A DNA stretch of 17,751 nucleotides from positions 1-17,751 of the forward strand of contig JAITKC010000123.1 in NCBI GenBank assembly GCA_031278665.1. The letters are read 5' to 3'. Below are positions 1-8,700 of this stretch, one piece after another. The first letter of the stretch is position 1; each line of letters begins with the position of its first letter. The DNA is from Bifidobacteriaceae bacterium (GTDB taxonomy: Bacteria; Actinomycetota; Actinomycetes; Actinomycetales; WQXJ01). Both the position numbers and the translations under genes were made by a program. The notes beneath the pieces were generated by a model. The model did no database searches. It was not told the DNA's origin and was given only the letters and a program-made list of their open reading frames with translations.

Positions 1-110
1 GGCTGGGTCTGCCGGGCTGGGCGGCCAAGCTGATTTCGATGGCGCTGGTGGCCGCCGTCAACTTCGTCGCCCTGCGGAACTGGGTCTTCAAGCGCCCGGG
101 CGGGCGCTGA
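1..110 (+). CDS. C-terminal end of a GtrA-like membrane protein (partial)
   Basis: This is the 3' end of a gene that begins upstream of the window. Reading in the frame that ends at the TGA at 108-110 gives about 35 residues: a hydrophobic helix (KLISMALVAAVNFVALRNW) followed by a short basic tail, VFKRPGGR. The pattern helix, then N-F, then R-x-W-V-F near the C-terminus is typical of the last transmembrane segment of GtrA-family proteins (PF04138). These are small four-helix membrane proteins thought to help move polyprenyl-linked sugars across the membrane for cell-envelope glycosylation. Only about a quarter of a normal GtrA protein is visible, so the family call rests on this tail motif alone. 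No SD-spaced link to the next gene is seen; 88 bp separate them. Confidence 0.6.
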   Translation, partial: LGLPGWAAKLISMALVAAVNFVALRNWVFKRPGGR

Positions 111-145
111 CGCGAGCCGGGCCGGCGGCCGGGCTTGGCGTGGTC

Positions 146-151
146 TAGAGT
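146..151 (+). promoter_or_regulatory. Possible -10 element for the alpha-glucosidase gene
   Basis: TAGAGT fits the TAnnnT pattern of an actinobacterial -10 box and would place a transcript start near 158, about 40 nt before the GTG start. No convincing -35 hexamer is seen at the usual spacing, so this is a weak call. Confidence 0.25.
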
Positions 152-198
152 TTGGGGAGGCGAAACCAGGCCGCGGCATTGATTGGAGGCGCCCGAAC

Positions 199-1857
199 GT
201 GGCTCTTGACCGGAATCCCGACTGGTGGCGCGACGCCGCCGTGTACCAGATTTACCCGCGATCATTCGCCGATTCGAACGGCGACGGCATCGGCGACCTG
301 GCGGGCGTGACATCGCGCGTGCCCTACCTCGCCGAACTCGGGGTCGACGCCGTCTGGCTGTCCCCGTTCTACCCGTCCGCGCTGGCCGACGGCGGCTACG
401 ACGTCGACGACTACTGCGACGTGGACCCCCGGATCGGCACGCTGGCGGACTTCGACCAGATGGTCGCGGCCCTGCACGAGCGGGGCATCAGGGTGATCGT
501 CGACATCGTGCCGAACCACTCCGGCGCCGGGCACAAGTGGTTCCAGGAGGCGTTGGCCTCCCCGCCCGGCTCGCCCGAGCGCGCCCGCTACGTCTTCCGC
601 GACGGCCTGGGGCCGGACCGGTCCCAGCCGCCCTCCGACTGGACGGCCGCGTTCGGCGGCCCGGCCTGGGAGCCGGTCGGCGACGGGCAGTTCTATTTCC
701 ACCTGTTCGACCCGGCCCAACCGGACTGGAACTGGCACAACCCCGAAGTCCGGGCCGAGTTCGTACGCGTTTTGCGCTTCTGGGCCGACAAGGGTGTCGA
801 CGGCTTCCGGGTCGACGTGGCGGACTCGCTGGCCAAGGATTTCAGCGCCGACCCGCTGCCGAGCGCGGCCGAGGTCGCCCTGATCCCGGCCGGCCCGGAC
901 CACCCGTATTACGACCGCGACGAAGTCCACGACATCTACGCGGAATGGCGGGCCGTGTTCAACAGCTACGACCCGCCGCGCGCCGCCGTCGGCGAAGTCT
1001 GGGCCGAAGACCCGGCCCGGCGCATTCGCTACGCCAACAAGAACGGGTTGGGCCAGGCGTTCAACTTCGGCCTGCTCCTGGCCGATTTCGACGCCGCCGA
1101 GTTCCGCCAACTGATCGACCGCGACCTGGCCCAGGACCGGGCCACCGGCTCGTCTTCGACTTGGGTGCTGTCCAACCACGACAAGATGCGCCACGCCTCG
1201 CGTTACGGCCTGCCCGCCGTCGCCGGCGAGAGCCGCGAGATCGCCCGCAACTGGTTATTGGCCCGGGGCCGCGAGCCGGTCGAGGACACCGCCCTGGGCC
1301 TGGCCCGCGCCCGCGCCGCGAGCCTTGCGATCATGGCCTTGCCCGGTTCGGTTTACCTTTACCAGGGCGAGGAGCTAGGTCTCCGGGAGGTCGCCGATTT
1401 GCCCGATGACGTGCGCCAAGACCCCACTTTCCGGCGCTCCGGCGGTTACGACGTGGGGCGCGACGGCGCTCGCGTGCCGTTGCCGTGGTCGACTGACGGG
1501 CCGAGTTTCGGTTTCGGGGCGGGCGCGGCCCATTTGCCGCAGCCCGAATGGTTCGCCCGCCACGCCGTTTCGGCCGAGCAGGCCGATCCCAACTCGACGC
1601 TGAATCTGTATCGCCGGGCGCTGGCGGCGCGGCGCGAACTGCTCGGGCGCCCGGAAGTCCAGGCCGTCGAAGTATTCGAATGGGTCGCCTCGCCGGCCGG
1701 GACCCTGCATTTCAAGCTCGGGCCGTGGCATTGCCTGATCAACTTCACGGCCGACTCCGGCCTGGCGCCGCCGGACGGCCGGCTGGTGGTGGCTTCGGCC
1801 GGCTTCGGCCGGGACGGTTTGTTGGCCGCCCCGGGCGCGGCTTGGGTTGTGGTCTAG
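199..1857 (+). CDS. GH13 alpha-glucosidase (oligo-1,6-glucosidase / maltase type)
   Basis: A complete 552-residue glycoside hydrolase family 13 enzyme, predicted to release glucose from the non-reducing ends of short alpha-glucans in the cytosol; no signal peptide is seen. The start is GTG at 199, with GGAGG at 185-189 nine bases upstream. The N-terminus (WWRDAAVYQIYPRSFADSNG) is the classic opening of actinobacterial alpha-glucosidases (AglA-like, near subfamilies GH13_23/30). All four conserved regions are present: DIVPNH (102-107), GFRVDVAD with nucleophile Asp206, GEVW with acid/base Glu266, and SNHD with transition-state Asp328. The residue after the nucleophile is Val207, as in alpha-1,6-active oligo-1,6-glucosidases, but this does not settle specificity. 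Length is normal for the family and no frameshift is visible. A trehalose-synthase or sucrose-active relative is the main alternative. The neighbours give no transporter or regulator of a sugar operon. Confidence 0.92.
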   Translation: MALDRNPDWWRDAAVYQIYPRSFADSNGDGIGDLAGVTSRVPYLAELGVDAVWLSPFYPSALADGGYDVDDYCDVDPRIGTLADFDQMVAALHERGIRVIVDIVPNHSGAGHKWFQEALASPPGSPERARYVFRDGLGPDRSQPPSDWTAAFGGPAWEPVGDGQFYFHLFDPAQPDWNWHNPEVRAEFVRVLRFWADKGVDGFRVDVADSLAKDFSADPLPSAAEVALIPAGPDHPYYDRDEVHDIYAEWRAVFNSYDPPRAAVGEVWAEDPARRIRYANKNGLGQAFNFGLLLADFDAAEFRQLIDRDLAQDRATGSSSTWVLSNHDKMRHASRYGLPAVAGESREIARNWLLARGREPVEDTALGLARARAASLAIMALPGSVYLYQGEELGLREVADLPDDVRQDPTFRRSGGYDVGRDGARVPLPWSTDGPSFGFGAGAAHLPQPEWFARHAVSAEQADPNSTLNLYRRALAARRELLGRPEVQAVEVFEWVASPAGTLHFKLGPWHCLINFTADSGLAPPDGRLVVASAGFGRDGLLAAPGAAWVVV

Positions 1858-1901
1858 CGCCAAGGGCGGCGGCCGGGACCGCGACGGGCGGATTGGGAAA
1901 T

Positions 1902-1933
1902 GCGCCGCGGCGGCGGCGTTGCCGCCGTGGCGC
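1902..1933. terminator. GC-rich hairpin, probable bidirectional terminator
   Basis: A 13-bp stem (1902-1914 with 1921-1933), perfect except for one G-U pair on the + strand, closes a six-base loop. It lies 44 bp after the glucosidase stop and 50 bp from the stop of the convergent gene at 1984, where both transcripts must end. There is no long U-tract on the + side; the - strand reads ATTTCCC after the stem. U-poor terminators are common in high-GC actinobacteria. Confidence 0.65.
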
Positions 1934-1983
1934 GTCCATAAATTCAGGCCCGCCTGGCGGGCGCTCGAGTCAAATCGTTTGGC

Positions 1984-2286
1984 TCAAGAGCGATGGATCA
2001 ACCTGCGCAGGTCGTGGATTGAGACGGGCTGGGCGGCCGCGCGGGCGGCGGTCGCCGTGGCTTTCCATTCGGCGCCAACCGGGGTGCGGTCGAATTCGTG
2101 CTCAAGACTTTGCGCGGTGTGGGGCTCGGCGAACACGGCCTCGATTCTTTCCACCAGGTCGGCGAGTTCGGCGAGGGTCAGTTCGTCTGCCCAACTCGCG
2201 GCGCCCGTCTGCAGATACACGATGACTTCGCGCTTTTCGTGGGGGGACAGCGAGTCAAGGGCTGCCAGCAACTCTTGACTGATCAT
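1984..2286 (-). CDS. Small conserved-looking hypothetical protein (100 aa)
   Basis: A soluble 100-residue protein that I do not recognise. It starts at ATG 2286 and ends at TGA 1984. The sequence looks alpha-helical: an N-terminal segment beginning MISQELLAALDSLSPHEKRE, a central Leu/Glu/Ala helix (LTLAELADLVERIEAVF), an Ala-rich stretch and a basic end (DLRRLIHRS). There are no cysteines, signal peptide or membrane helix. The LSPHEKRE opening loosely recalls the first helix of small antitoxin-like proteins, but no toxin gene lies beside it, so no function is assigned. It converges on the glucosidase gene and diverges from the gene at 2490. No Shine-Dalgarno sequence precedes the ATG, whereas a TACAAT box lies just upstream, suggesting a leaderless transcript. 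That arrangement and the clean codon structure support it being a real gene. Confidence 0.7.
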   Translation of the reverse strand: MISQELLAALDSLSPHEKREVIVYLQTGAASWADELTLAELADLVERIEAVFAEPHTAQSLEHEFDRTPVGAEWKATATAARAAAQPVSIHDLRRLIHRS

Positions 2287-2293
2287 GAAAGGA

Positions 2294-2299
2294 ATTGTA
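2294..2299 (-). promoter_or_regulatory. -10 box for a leaderless transcript of the 100-aa gene
   Basis: On the - strand the bases read TACAAT, a 5/6 match to TATAAT, ending seven bases before the ATG at 2286. A start site at the normal distance would fall on or next to the A of the ATG. The sequence between shows no ribosome binding site. No clear -35 element is visible. Confidence 0.5.
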
Positions 2300-2394
2300 G
2301 AGGCCGTGTCTGGCGGGCGGGCAGTATTTCCCCCTGGTTGGGCGTGGTCAATCAGTTGCCTGTTTCCTCAAGTTGCGTAGAACTGCGGAGCGAG

Positions 2395-2410
2395 TGGGAC
2401 TCTAGTCCCA
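2395..2410 (+). promoter_or_regulatory. DosR/DevR-type operator box
   Basis: A 16-bp palindrome with 7-bp arms (TGGGACT and AGTCCCA) around a two-base centre CT. The core GGGACT-NN-AGTCCC matches the mycobacterial DosR/DevR consensus (TTSGGGACTWWAGTCCCSAA) in both half-sites; the outer bases fit less well. Its centre is about 38 bp upstream of the centre of a plausible -10 box at 2439-2444, that is near -48 of the expected start, a usual place for a DosR activator site. It is much further from the promoter of the divergent gene at 2286. Confidence 0.6.
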
Positions 2411-2438
2411 GGTCGGAGGGAGTTTTGCGGCCGTTTGT

Positions 2439-2444
2439 TAGTAT
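2439..2444 (+). promoter_or_regulatory. Probable -10 box for the small membrane protein
   Basis: TAGTAT fits TAnnnT, with a predicted start near 2451 and an untranslated leader of about 39 nt. The -35 position (around 2416-2421) is not consensus-like, as expected of a promoter that depends on an activator bound at 2395-2410. The leader contains a short inverted repeat, GGCGG/CCGCC at 2454-2468. Confidence 0.4.
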
Positions 2445-2489
2445 GGGCGGTTCGGCGGGCAAGCCGCCAAACGAACTGAGGGGACGGGC

Positions 2490-2690
2490 GTGGACGACTT
2501 GGGTTTAGTGATCTCGTTGGCTGTTTTCGGCGTCGGCGCGCTGTTCTTGGCGCTGGCCGGGATCATGTTCAGGATCCGGGCGATCGCCAATCGCAAGGCC
2601 TGGGACGGCGGAACTGTGCCGTTGACCGTCATCGGCCTGATCGTCGCGGCCGTCGGCTTGGCGCTGATCTACTTCAACTACCCCGCCTGA
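2490..2690 (+). CDS. Small two-helix membrane protein, unknown function
   Basis: A 66-residue protein with two hydrophobic helices, roughly residues 5-27 (VISLAVFGVGALFLALAGIM) and 43-62 (VPLTVIGLIVAAVGLALIYF). They are joined by a short basic loop (FRIRAIANRKAWDGG), with a very short tail after the second helix. The start is GTG at 2490, with GAGGGG at 2478-2483 six bases upstream, which supports this start over internal ones. The positive loop between the helices suggests both ends face outside (positive-inside rule). I do not recognise a family. The gene stands alone, divergent from the 100-aa gene and convergent with the giant surface-protein gene. The DosR-like box upstream suggests induction by low oxygen, nitric oxide or a similar redox signal; that part is inference. 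Confidence 0.75.
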   Translation: MDDLGLVISLAVFGVGALFLALAGIMFRIRAIANRKAWDGGTVPLTVIGLIVAAVGLALIYFNYPA

Positions 2691-2699
2691 CGGCGTTCC

Positions 2700-2716
2700 G
2701 GGCGGCCCTCGCCGCT
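2700..2716. terminator. Short hairpin in the convergent gap, possible terminator
   Basis: The 53-bp gap between two convergent stop codons contains GCGGC-CCTC-GCCGC (2702-2715), extendable by one G-U pair on the + strand. It is the only hairpin I found where both transcripts must stop, but it is short and has no U-tract. Confidence 0.3.
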
Positions 2717-2743
2717 GCGACTCTCGCCTGGGCGGCCGGCTAG

Positions 2744-5700
2744 TCAACTCCGCTCGCCGCGCCTGCGGCGGGCCGCGAGCAGGATCAGGACGCCGCCGGC
2801 CAACAGGCCGCCGGCCGCCCCGACCAAACCGACCAGTCCGGCGGCGCCGGTGAAGGGCAGTTCCGGGGTGGCCACGATAGGCCGCTCGGACGGCTGGGCC
2901 GGGGCGGCCAAGTCAGGCCGTTCGGACGGCTGGGCCGGGGCGGCGGCGTCAGGCCGCTCGGACGGCGGCTCCGACGGCTGAGTCTCGGACGGCGGCTCGG
3001 ACGGCTGAGTCTCGGTCGGCGGCTCGGACGGCTGGGGCTCGGGATCGACGGCGTCCGGCGAATCGGCCACCGTGAATTGGGCGCTGACGGCGCCCGAAAG
3101 CGGGCCGCTGGCCTTCACGTCGCGTTCGCCGGGGGCGGCATCGGCGGCCAGGGTCCAGGTGAAGACCACGGCCCCGTCCGGGCCGGCGACCTGGGCGGCG
3201 ACCTGGGCCATCGGCCGGGCGCCGGCGGCGTCCGGGTCCAGTGTCACGATCTCGCCCGGCTGGAAATTGCGTCCAGTGGCGGTTTGCTCTTGGCCGGCGC
3301 GAAGCGCGGATTCGGCAAGCTCCAGGCGCGGCAGTCCAACCCGCCAGGTGGTTTCGGTCCGGTTGCCGGATGGGTCCTCGGCCGTGATCGTCAGCCTGTC
3401 GCCCTCGCTCGCGGCCGGCGTCAAGGAACACTCCCAACTAAGGTCTTCGCCGACCACCCCGCCGCACAGGACCGCGCCCGTCTCGTCTTGGACGGTGATC
3501 GTGTCGCCGGGGCTTTCGCCCGTGCCGACGATCTGGCGGCCGTCAGTTGGATCGACTGCCGCCAGACCCGGGGCCACCGCGTCGGCGGTCAGGTTGGCGG
3601 GCGGGGAGGTGTTGCCGGCGGCGTCTTGGATAGTTGTCTCGACAGTCCGGCCGTGTTCGAGGGGCGGGTCGAGGGGGCAGTTGAACGTGCCGTCGGGTTC
3701 GACTTGGGCGCGGCAGAGTTGCTCGCCGGTGGCCGGGTCGGTGACTATGACGGCGAGGTCGCCGGCGGCGGCGTCGGCCAGGTCGTCCGCGGCGACTCGG
3801 CCGGCGACGCCGGCGCCGTTGCTGGCCTCGAGGGTCGGCCCGGCGGGGGCCTGCGCGTCGGTGAAGACGACTATCGCCTGGGCGGCGTCCGGCGCCCAGT
3901 TGACGCCGTCGGCCAGCTGGATCGGCTGGCCGCCGACCAGGGCCGTGACGGCGTGCCGCCCGGCCAGGCCGAGAAGAGTCAGCCGCGCCAGGCCGGGCTC
4001 GGCCGCCTGCCCGGACGAGCCGGACGAGCCGGACGAGCCGGACGAGCCGGACGAGCCGGACGAGCCGGATGAGCCGGATGAGCCGGCGGCGTCATAGTCG
4101 ACTAAGCCGGCCTCCACGACCACATCGGCCGGTCCAATCAGGGCCGGGGCGTCCTGGTCCCCGGGCAGCCAGACGCCGTCCGGCAGGCGGAAGACCACCT
4201 GGCAGGCGACCGGCTGGGCGCCGAGCCAACAGGACGCCAAGTTGCCGTGGGCGTCGCGCAGGGTGGCGCTGACCGTCAAACCGGCCGGGTCGTCGGCCCG
4301 GGCCGGGGCGGCGGGGCTGGTCAACTCGGCTTCGGCGGCGGCCGGAAGGCCGCCGGTGAACAGCGCCTGGCGGCGGTGTTCGGTTCCGCCCGCTTCGGTC
4401 GGGATCGGCTCGGCGCCGAGGTCCAGGCCGATCGAGGCCCAGCCGGCCCGGGTGGCCGCGACGCGCAGCACCGCCCGCCCGGTCCCGTCGGTCGGATAGG
4501 CGCCGGCGGCGCAGGGGCCGGCCTTAGGCCCGGCCGCCACAAAGACGCCATCGGGCAGCGCCGGCGTCACGCAGGCGCCGGCGACCGGCTGCGGGGCGGA
4601 CCCGACCAAGTTGTTGACGGTCGCGGTCAGCGTATAGGAGGCGACGCCATCGGCCACCACCCGGTCCGCCGCCGGATCGCTGGGCTCCAACCTGAAACTG
4701 GAGGCGGCCGCCTCGCCGGCGCCGGAGTCGAATAGGACGTCGCCGCCGCCGGCCGCGAAACTGTCGGCGCCGGCGCCCACCCGAGCGCTGACCGGGAAGG
4801 CGCCCTGATAGGCGGAGATCACGCCGACCTGGGCCAGGCCGGCCGTGTAGAGTCCGCCGATCAGGCACTCGGCCGCCGGATCGGTTGGGTCGGCCGGCGC
4901 CGCGGCGCAGGTCGTGACGGTGATTTGCTTGCCCGATGCCGTCGCGCCGGCCCCGGCGAAGACCGGCGTTCCAGCGGCGCCCGGCCAAGCGGCCGGCACT
5001 TCGAAAGTCACCGAGGCGCCCGACACCGGGTTGCCGTGCTGGTCGACTACGACCACGCGGGCCCAGGAGCGGTCGGCCAGGTTGTTGGCGACCGGACCGG
5101 CGAAGGTCTCAAACGTCGCGGCGGTGGCCTCGGCGCTGATCGGGCCGGGGCCGAAGCGGACGGTGAACGGGTCGCCCACAGGCGCCCAGGCGTTAGTTAG
5201 CCAGACCTCGACCCGGCCCTGGAATTCGCCCGCCAGCGGCGAGTGGAGGAGCCAGCTGTGGGCGCCGGGCGAAGCCGAGCCGATCTCGCCGGAAACCCCT
5301 TCGGGCGAGCCGTCCGCGACCGCGACGGCGGCCGGCAAGCCGGCCAGGCGGACCGGAATGGCCGGCACGGGCAGGCCGGAGGCCGAATTGACGTTGACCG
5401 TCAGCTCGAACGAGTCTGCCGGGCTGGTCCCGGCCGGGACCGAGACGTCGGCGCCGAGGACTGGGTCGGCGGTGTCGGGCGAGATCGACCAAGTCGACCG
5501 CGCCTGGTCCGCCAAGCCGTTGGTGAAGGACACCGGGGCGGGCGAGCCGGTCACCGCGATCCCGTCCAACCGGGCGGTCACCAAGAAGGTGCCCGGTTCG
5601 GGCGAGGTGAACTCGACCACCGCCAGACCGGTCTGGAAGACTCCGTCGACCAGACAGCGCTCCAGGCCCTCGGCCTCGTCCTCGGGACCGCAGGTGGTCA

Positions 5701-8700
5701 CCAAGGCCGTGGCGGCGGCCGTGCCTTTGACAAACGGCCCGGGCGCCTGGGCGGAGCCGCCCTCGATCGCGAAGACGACCGGCTGGCCGGCCAGCGGGTT
5801 GCCGAAGGCGTCGACGGCGACGACGCGGGCCGAGTGGGCTGAGGCGTTGTCAGCCGGCACCGGGTTGACCGAGACTTCCAGTTTCGATGTCGCCGGGTCC
5901 GGCGCATTCGCCTCGAACGCCAGCGCCACCGGGCTGCCGCCGACTATCCGGTCGCCGGCGTAGAACGCGCAGCCGTACCATGGGCCGGCCTTTGTGCTGG
6001 TGAACGGCACGGTGGCGTGGCCCGTCCGGTCGGTCAGGGCCGACCCGAACTGAGTCATGGCATCCGCGGCCTGGCGGCAATAGGTTTCCGGATCGGTCTG
6101 CGGCCGGCCGTAGAAGAAGCGGTACTGAATTGGCGCCTGGGCCTGCTCGACCGGGTTGTCGAAGGCGTCCAACAACTCGACCTGGACCTGGTATGAGGCC
6201 GGCGATCCGCCGACTGTCAGCGGCCCGGCCGGAGTGGCGCTGAGACGCGACCGCAAAGTCGAGATCGGGCCGGCGACGAACTCGGCGACGGCCGGCGAGT
6301 GCCGCTCGATCGCCGTCCAGTCGCCTTCGCCGCCAAGGCGCGCCTCGGCCGTGACGGCGTGGCGGCCGGCCTGGGTGGCGGTGACCGTCAACTCGGCTCG
6401 GCCGGCGGCGTCGGCCGGCGTCTCGAACAGTTCCAGGCCGGCCGGCTCGCCCTCGGCGGTCAACTCGGCCGGGAAGCGGAAGCGAACCGTCGCACCCGGC
6501 AGCGGATTGGATTGGGCGTCGAGAACATAGGCCCTGATAGTCAAAGACGCCGACCCGTCGGCGACCGCGCTGGCGGCCGGACCCTCCAGATATGACACGC
6601 CGGCGGCGACCGGGCCGGCCACGAACTCGACCGGCGCCTCGGCCGGGCTGACGGCGGCCGAGCCGAGTAGCGCCCGCACCGCGTACAGCCCCGACCGCTC
6701 GGACACCAGCGTGACGCTGACTTGGCCGGCGGCGTCGGCGACGTGGGGAGCGGCCTCGAGGACGCGGACCGGACCGGTTGGCGTGATCGTCACGGCCACG
6801 CCCGGCACCGCCAGGCCGGCCGAGTCGCGCACCGACACGACCGCGGTCCAGGAGTCGGCGCCGTCCGCCAACACGCCGGCGTGGCCGGCGCCGAAGGCGG
6901 TGGTCGGCCGGACGTCCAGGGTCGACCGGCTTGGGTCGGGAGCGCCCGGTTCGAAGTCCAGTGTGGCCGAGCCGACTTCCAGGCCGGCGACGAAGGCGGT
7001 CACGGTGACCGCCTCGCCGCCGGCGGCGGCGTCGACAATATCGATCCGGGCCACGCCCGCCTCCGATGAGAGGACTTCGACGCTCTGGCCCGCGCCCGGC
7101 GCGCCGATAATCCGGGCCTGGCCGCTGACGCTGAAAATGACCGGCTGGTCGGCCACCGGATTGCCGCCGACAACCGCGTCCGCCACGACCACCTGGGCGA
7201 AGTGGGCGGCCAGGCCGTCGGCCAGGACTGGCGCGCCGGCCGAGGAGGTGAACCAACTGGCCTCGGGCTCGGCCCGGTCGGCTTTGAAGGCGGCCGTCAA
7301 AGTGGCGCCGACTTGGCCGGAGGCGACCCAGGCTTGGATCTCGTAGAGGCCGGCCTGGCTGACGGTCCAAGCCGGCCAGAAAGCCACGCCGTCGACCGAG
7401 TAGACGGTCTGCGAAGCCGACCAGGCGCTGGCGCCGGCCAGGCGCCAGCGGAAGACGACCGGCGCCGAGGCGTCGGTGTAGAGGTTCCCGGAGGCGTCGA
7501 ACAGTTCGACTCTGGGGGTGTGGAACTCGCGCCGGACGGTTTTCAGGCCGTCGGCCGTCGGCAGGTCGAAAGTCGACCGGCCGGCCGACAGCCCCGCGTT
7601 GACGAACACGACATCGGCCGGACTGCCCTCGGTCAGGGCCACTCCGGCGGCCTCGGCGGTGACCTGGTAGGCGCCCTTGACCAACGAGACGAGCAGCAGT
7701 TCGGCCACGCCGGTGGCGTCCGGGGCGATCCGCACGGCGATCGGTCCGTCGAGCGAGCCGCCGCCCGGCGCCAACTCGGTGGCGGTGGTTCCGGCCGGAA
7801 CTATGAATGTGACGTCTTCGCCGGTCACCGGGTTGCCCTGGGCGTCTTTGAGGTGGGCGGCGACGACCTGGAGTTCGTTGCCGTCCGCTTTGGCCGCTCC
7901 GGTGGCCGGTCCGACCAGGTAAGACGTCAGAGCGGACGGCGGGCCGGCGACGAACACCACCTCGGCCGCCTTGGCGGCCGCCCCGACGGCCGGCTGCGGC
8001 AACTCGTCGCCGCCCAAATCGACCGACACCCAATAGGCGCCGGCGACAGTTGTTCTCAGCGCGAACTCGGCCGTTCCGGACTGCCCGCCGAGCCGGGCGG
8101 TGGTGACGGTGTGCTGGCTGATCTTGCCGGTCGCCTGTTCGGTCACGCGCACCACCGCCTGGACGCCGTTGACCGGCGCGCCGTCCTTGTTGCGCAAGTT
8201 GACGGTCACCTTGTGGAAGTCGACGCCGTCGGCTCTGGCCGGATCGCCGCTATTGAAGGCGCCGCGCTCGACCGAGAACCAGGATTGTCCGGCCCAGGCG
8301 GCGTCATTGTTGAAGGTCACCGTCTTGGGCTGGGTTTGTTCGGCGCCGACCACCCCGACCACTGGGAACAAGCCCTGGAACTCCGACACCAGGTAAGCGG
8401 TCACCCAGCCGTCGGCGCCGCTGACCGCCTCGGCCTGTTTGGCCCCGTCGGCCAGCGGGGTGAAGACCGGGCCCTCGCCGGCGGCCGTCACCTCGAAGCC
8501 CAGGGCGACGCCGGCGATCGGATTGCCGAAGGCGTCCTGGGCCCGCAAGCGGACCCACAGCGGATGCCGGCCCGTCGCCATCGCCGCCGAATCCTGGACC
8601 TCGAAGGAGGCCAAGGTCGCCGCCGGGTCGAACGGCCCGGCCACGAAGGCGGCCTCGGCCGGCGAACCGTTCACCGCCTCGCCCGCGATGAAGGCCGTGA

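Noticed and set aside
115..140. GC-rich inverted repeat after the GtrA-like gene as a terminator
   Set aside because: Only very short arms with tiny loops can be paired, no better than chance in this composition.
262..1194. - strand frame (310 codons) opposite the glucosidase
   Set aside because: The + strand encodes a complete GH13 enzyme with all catalytic motifs, so this is a shadow frame.
1984..2286. Toxin-antitoxin antitoxin for the 100-aa gene
   Set aside because: The resemblance is limited to one helix and no toxin-sized gene is adjacent; the neighbours are a glucosidase and a two-helix membrane protein.
4011..4082. Short regular repeats considered as a CRISPR array
   Set aside because: The units are 9 bp with no spacers and lie in frame within a coding region.
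5850..8033. Long - strand frame (727 codons) in another phase of the giant gene
   Set aside because: It is almost entirely Arg/Gly/Pro/Ala, overlaps the true frame fully, and has no recognisable domain.
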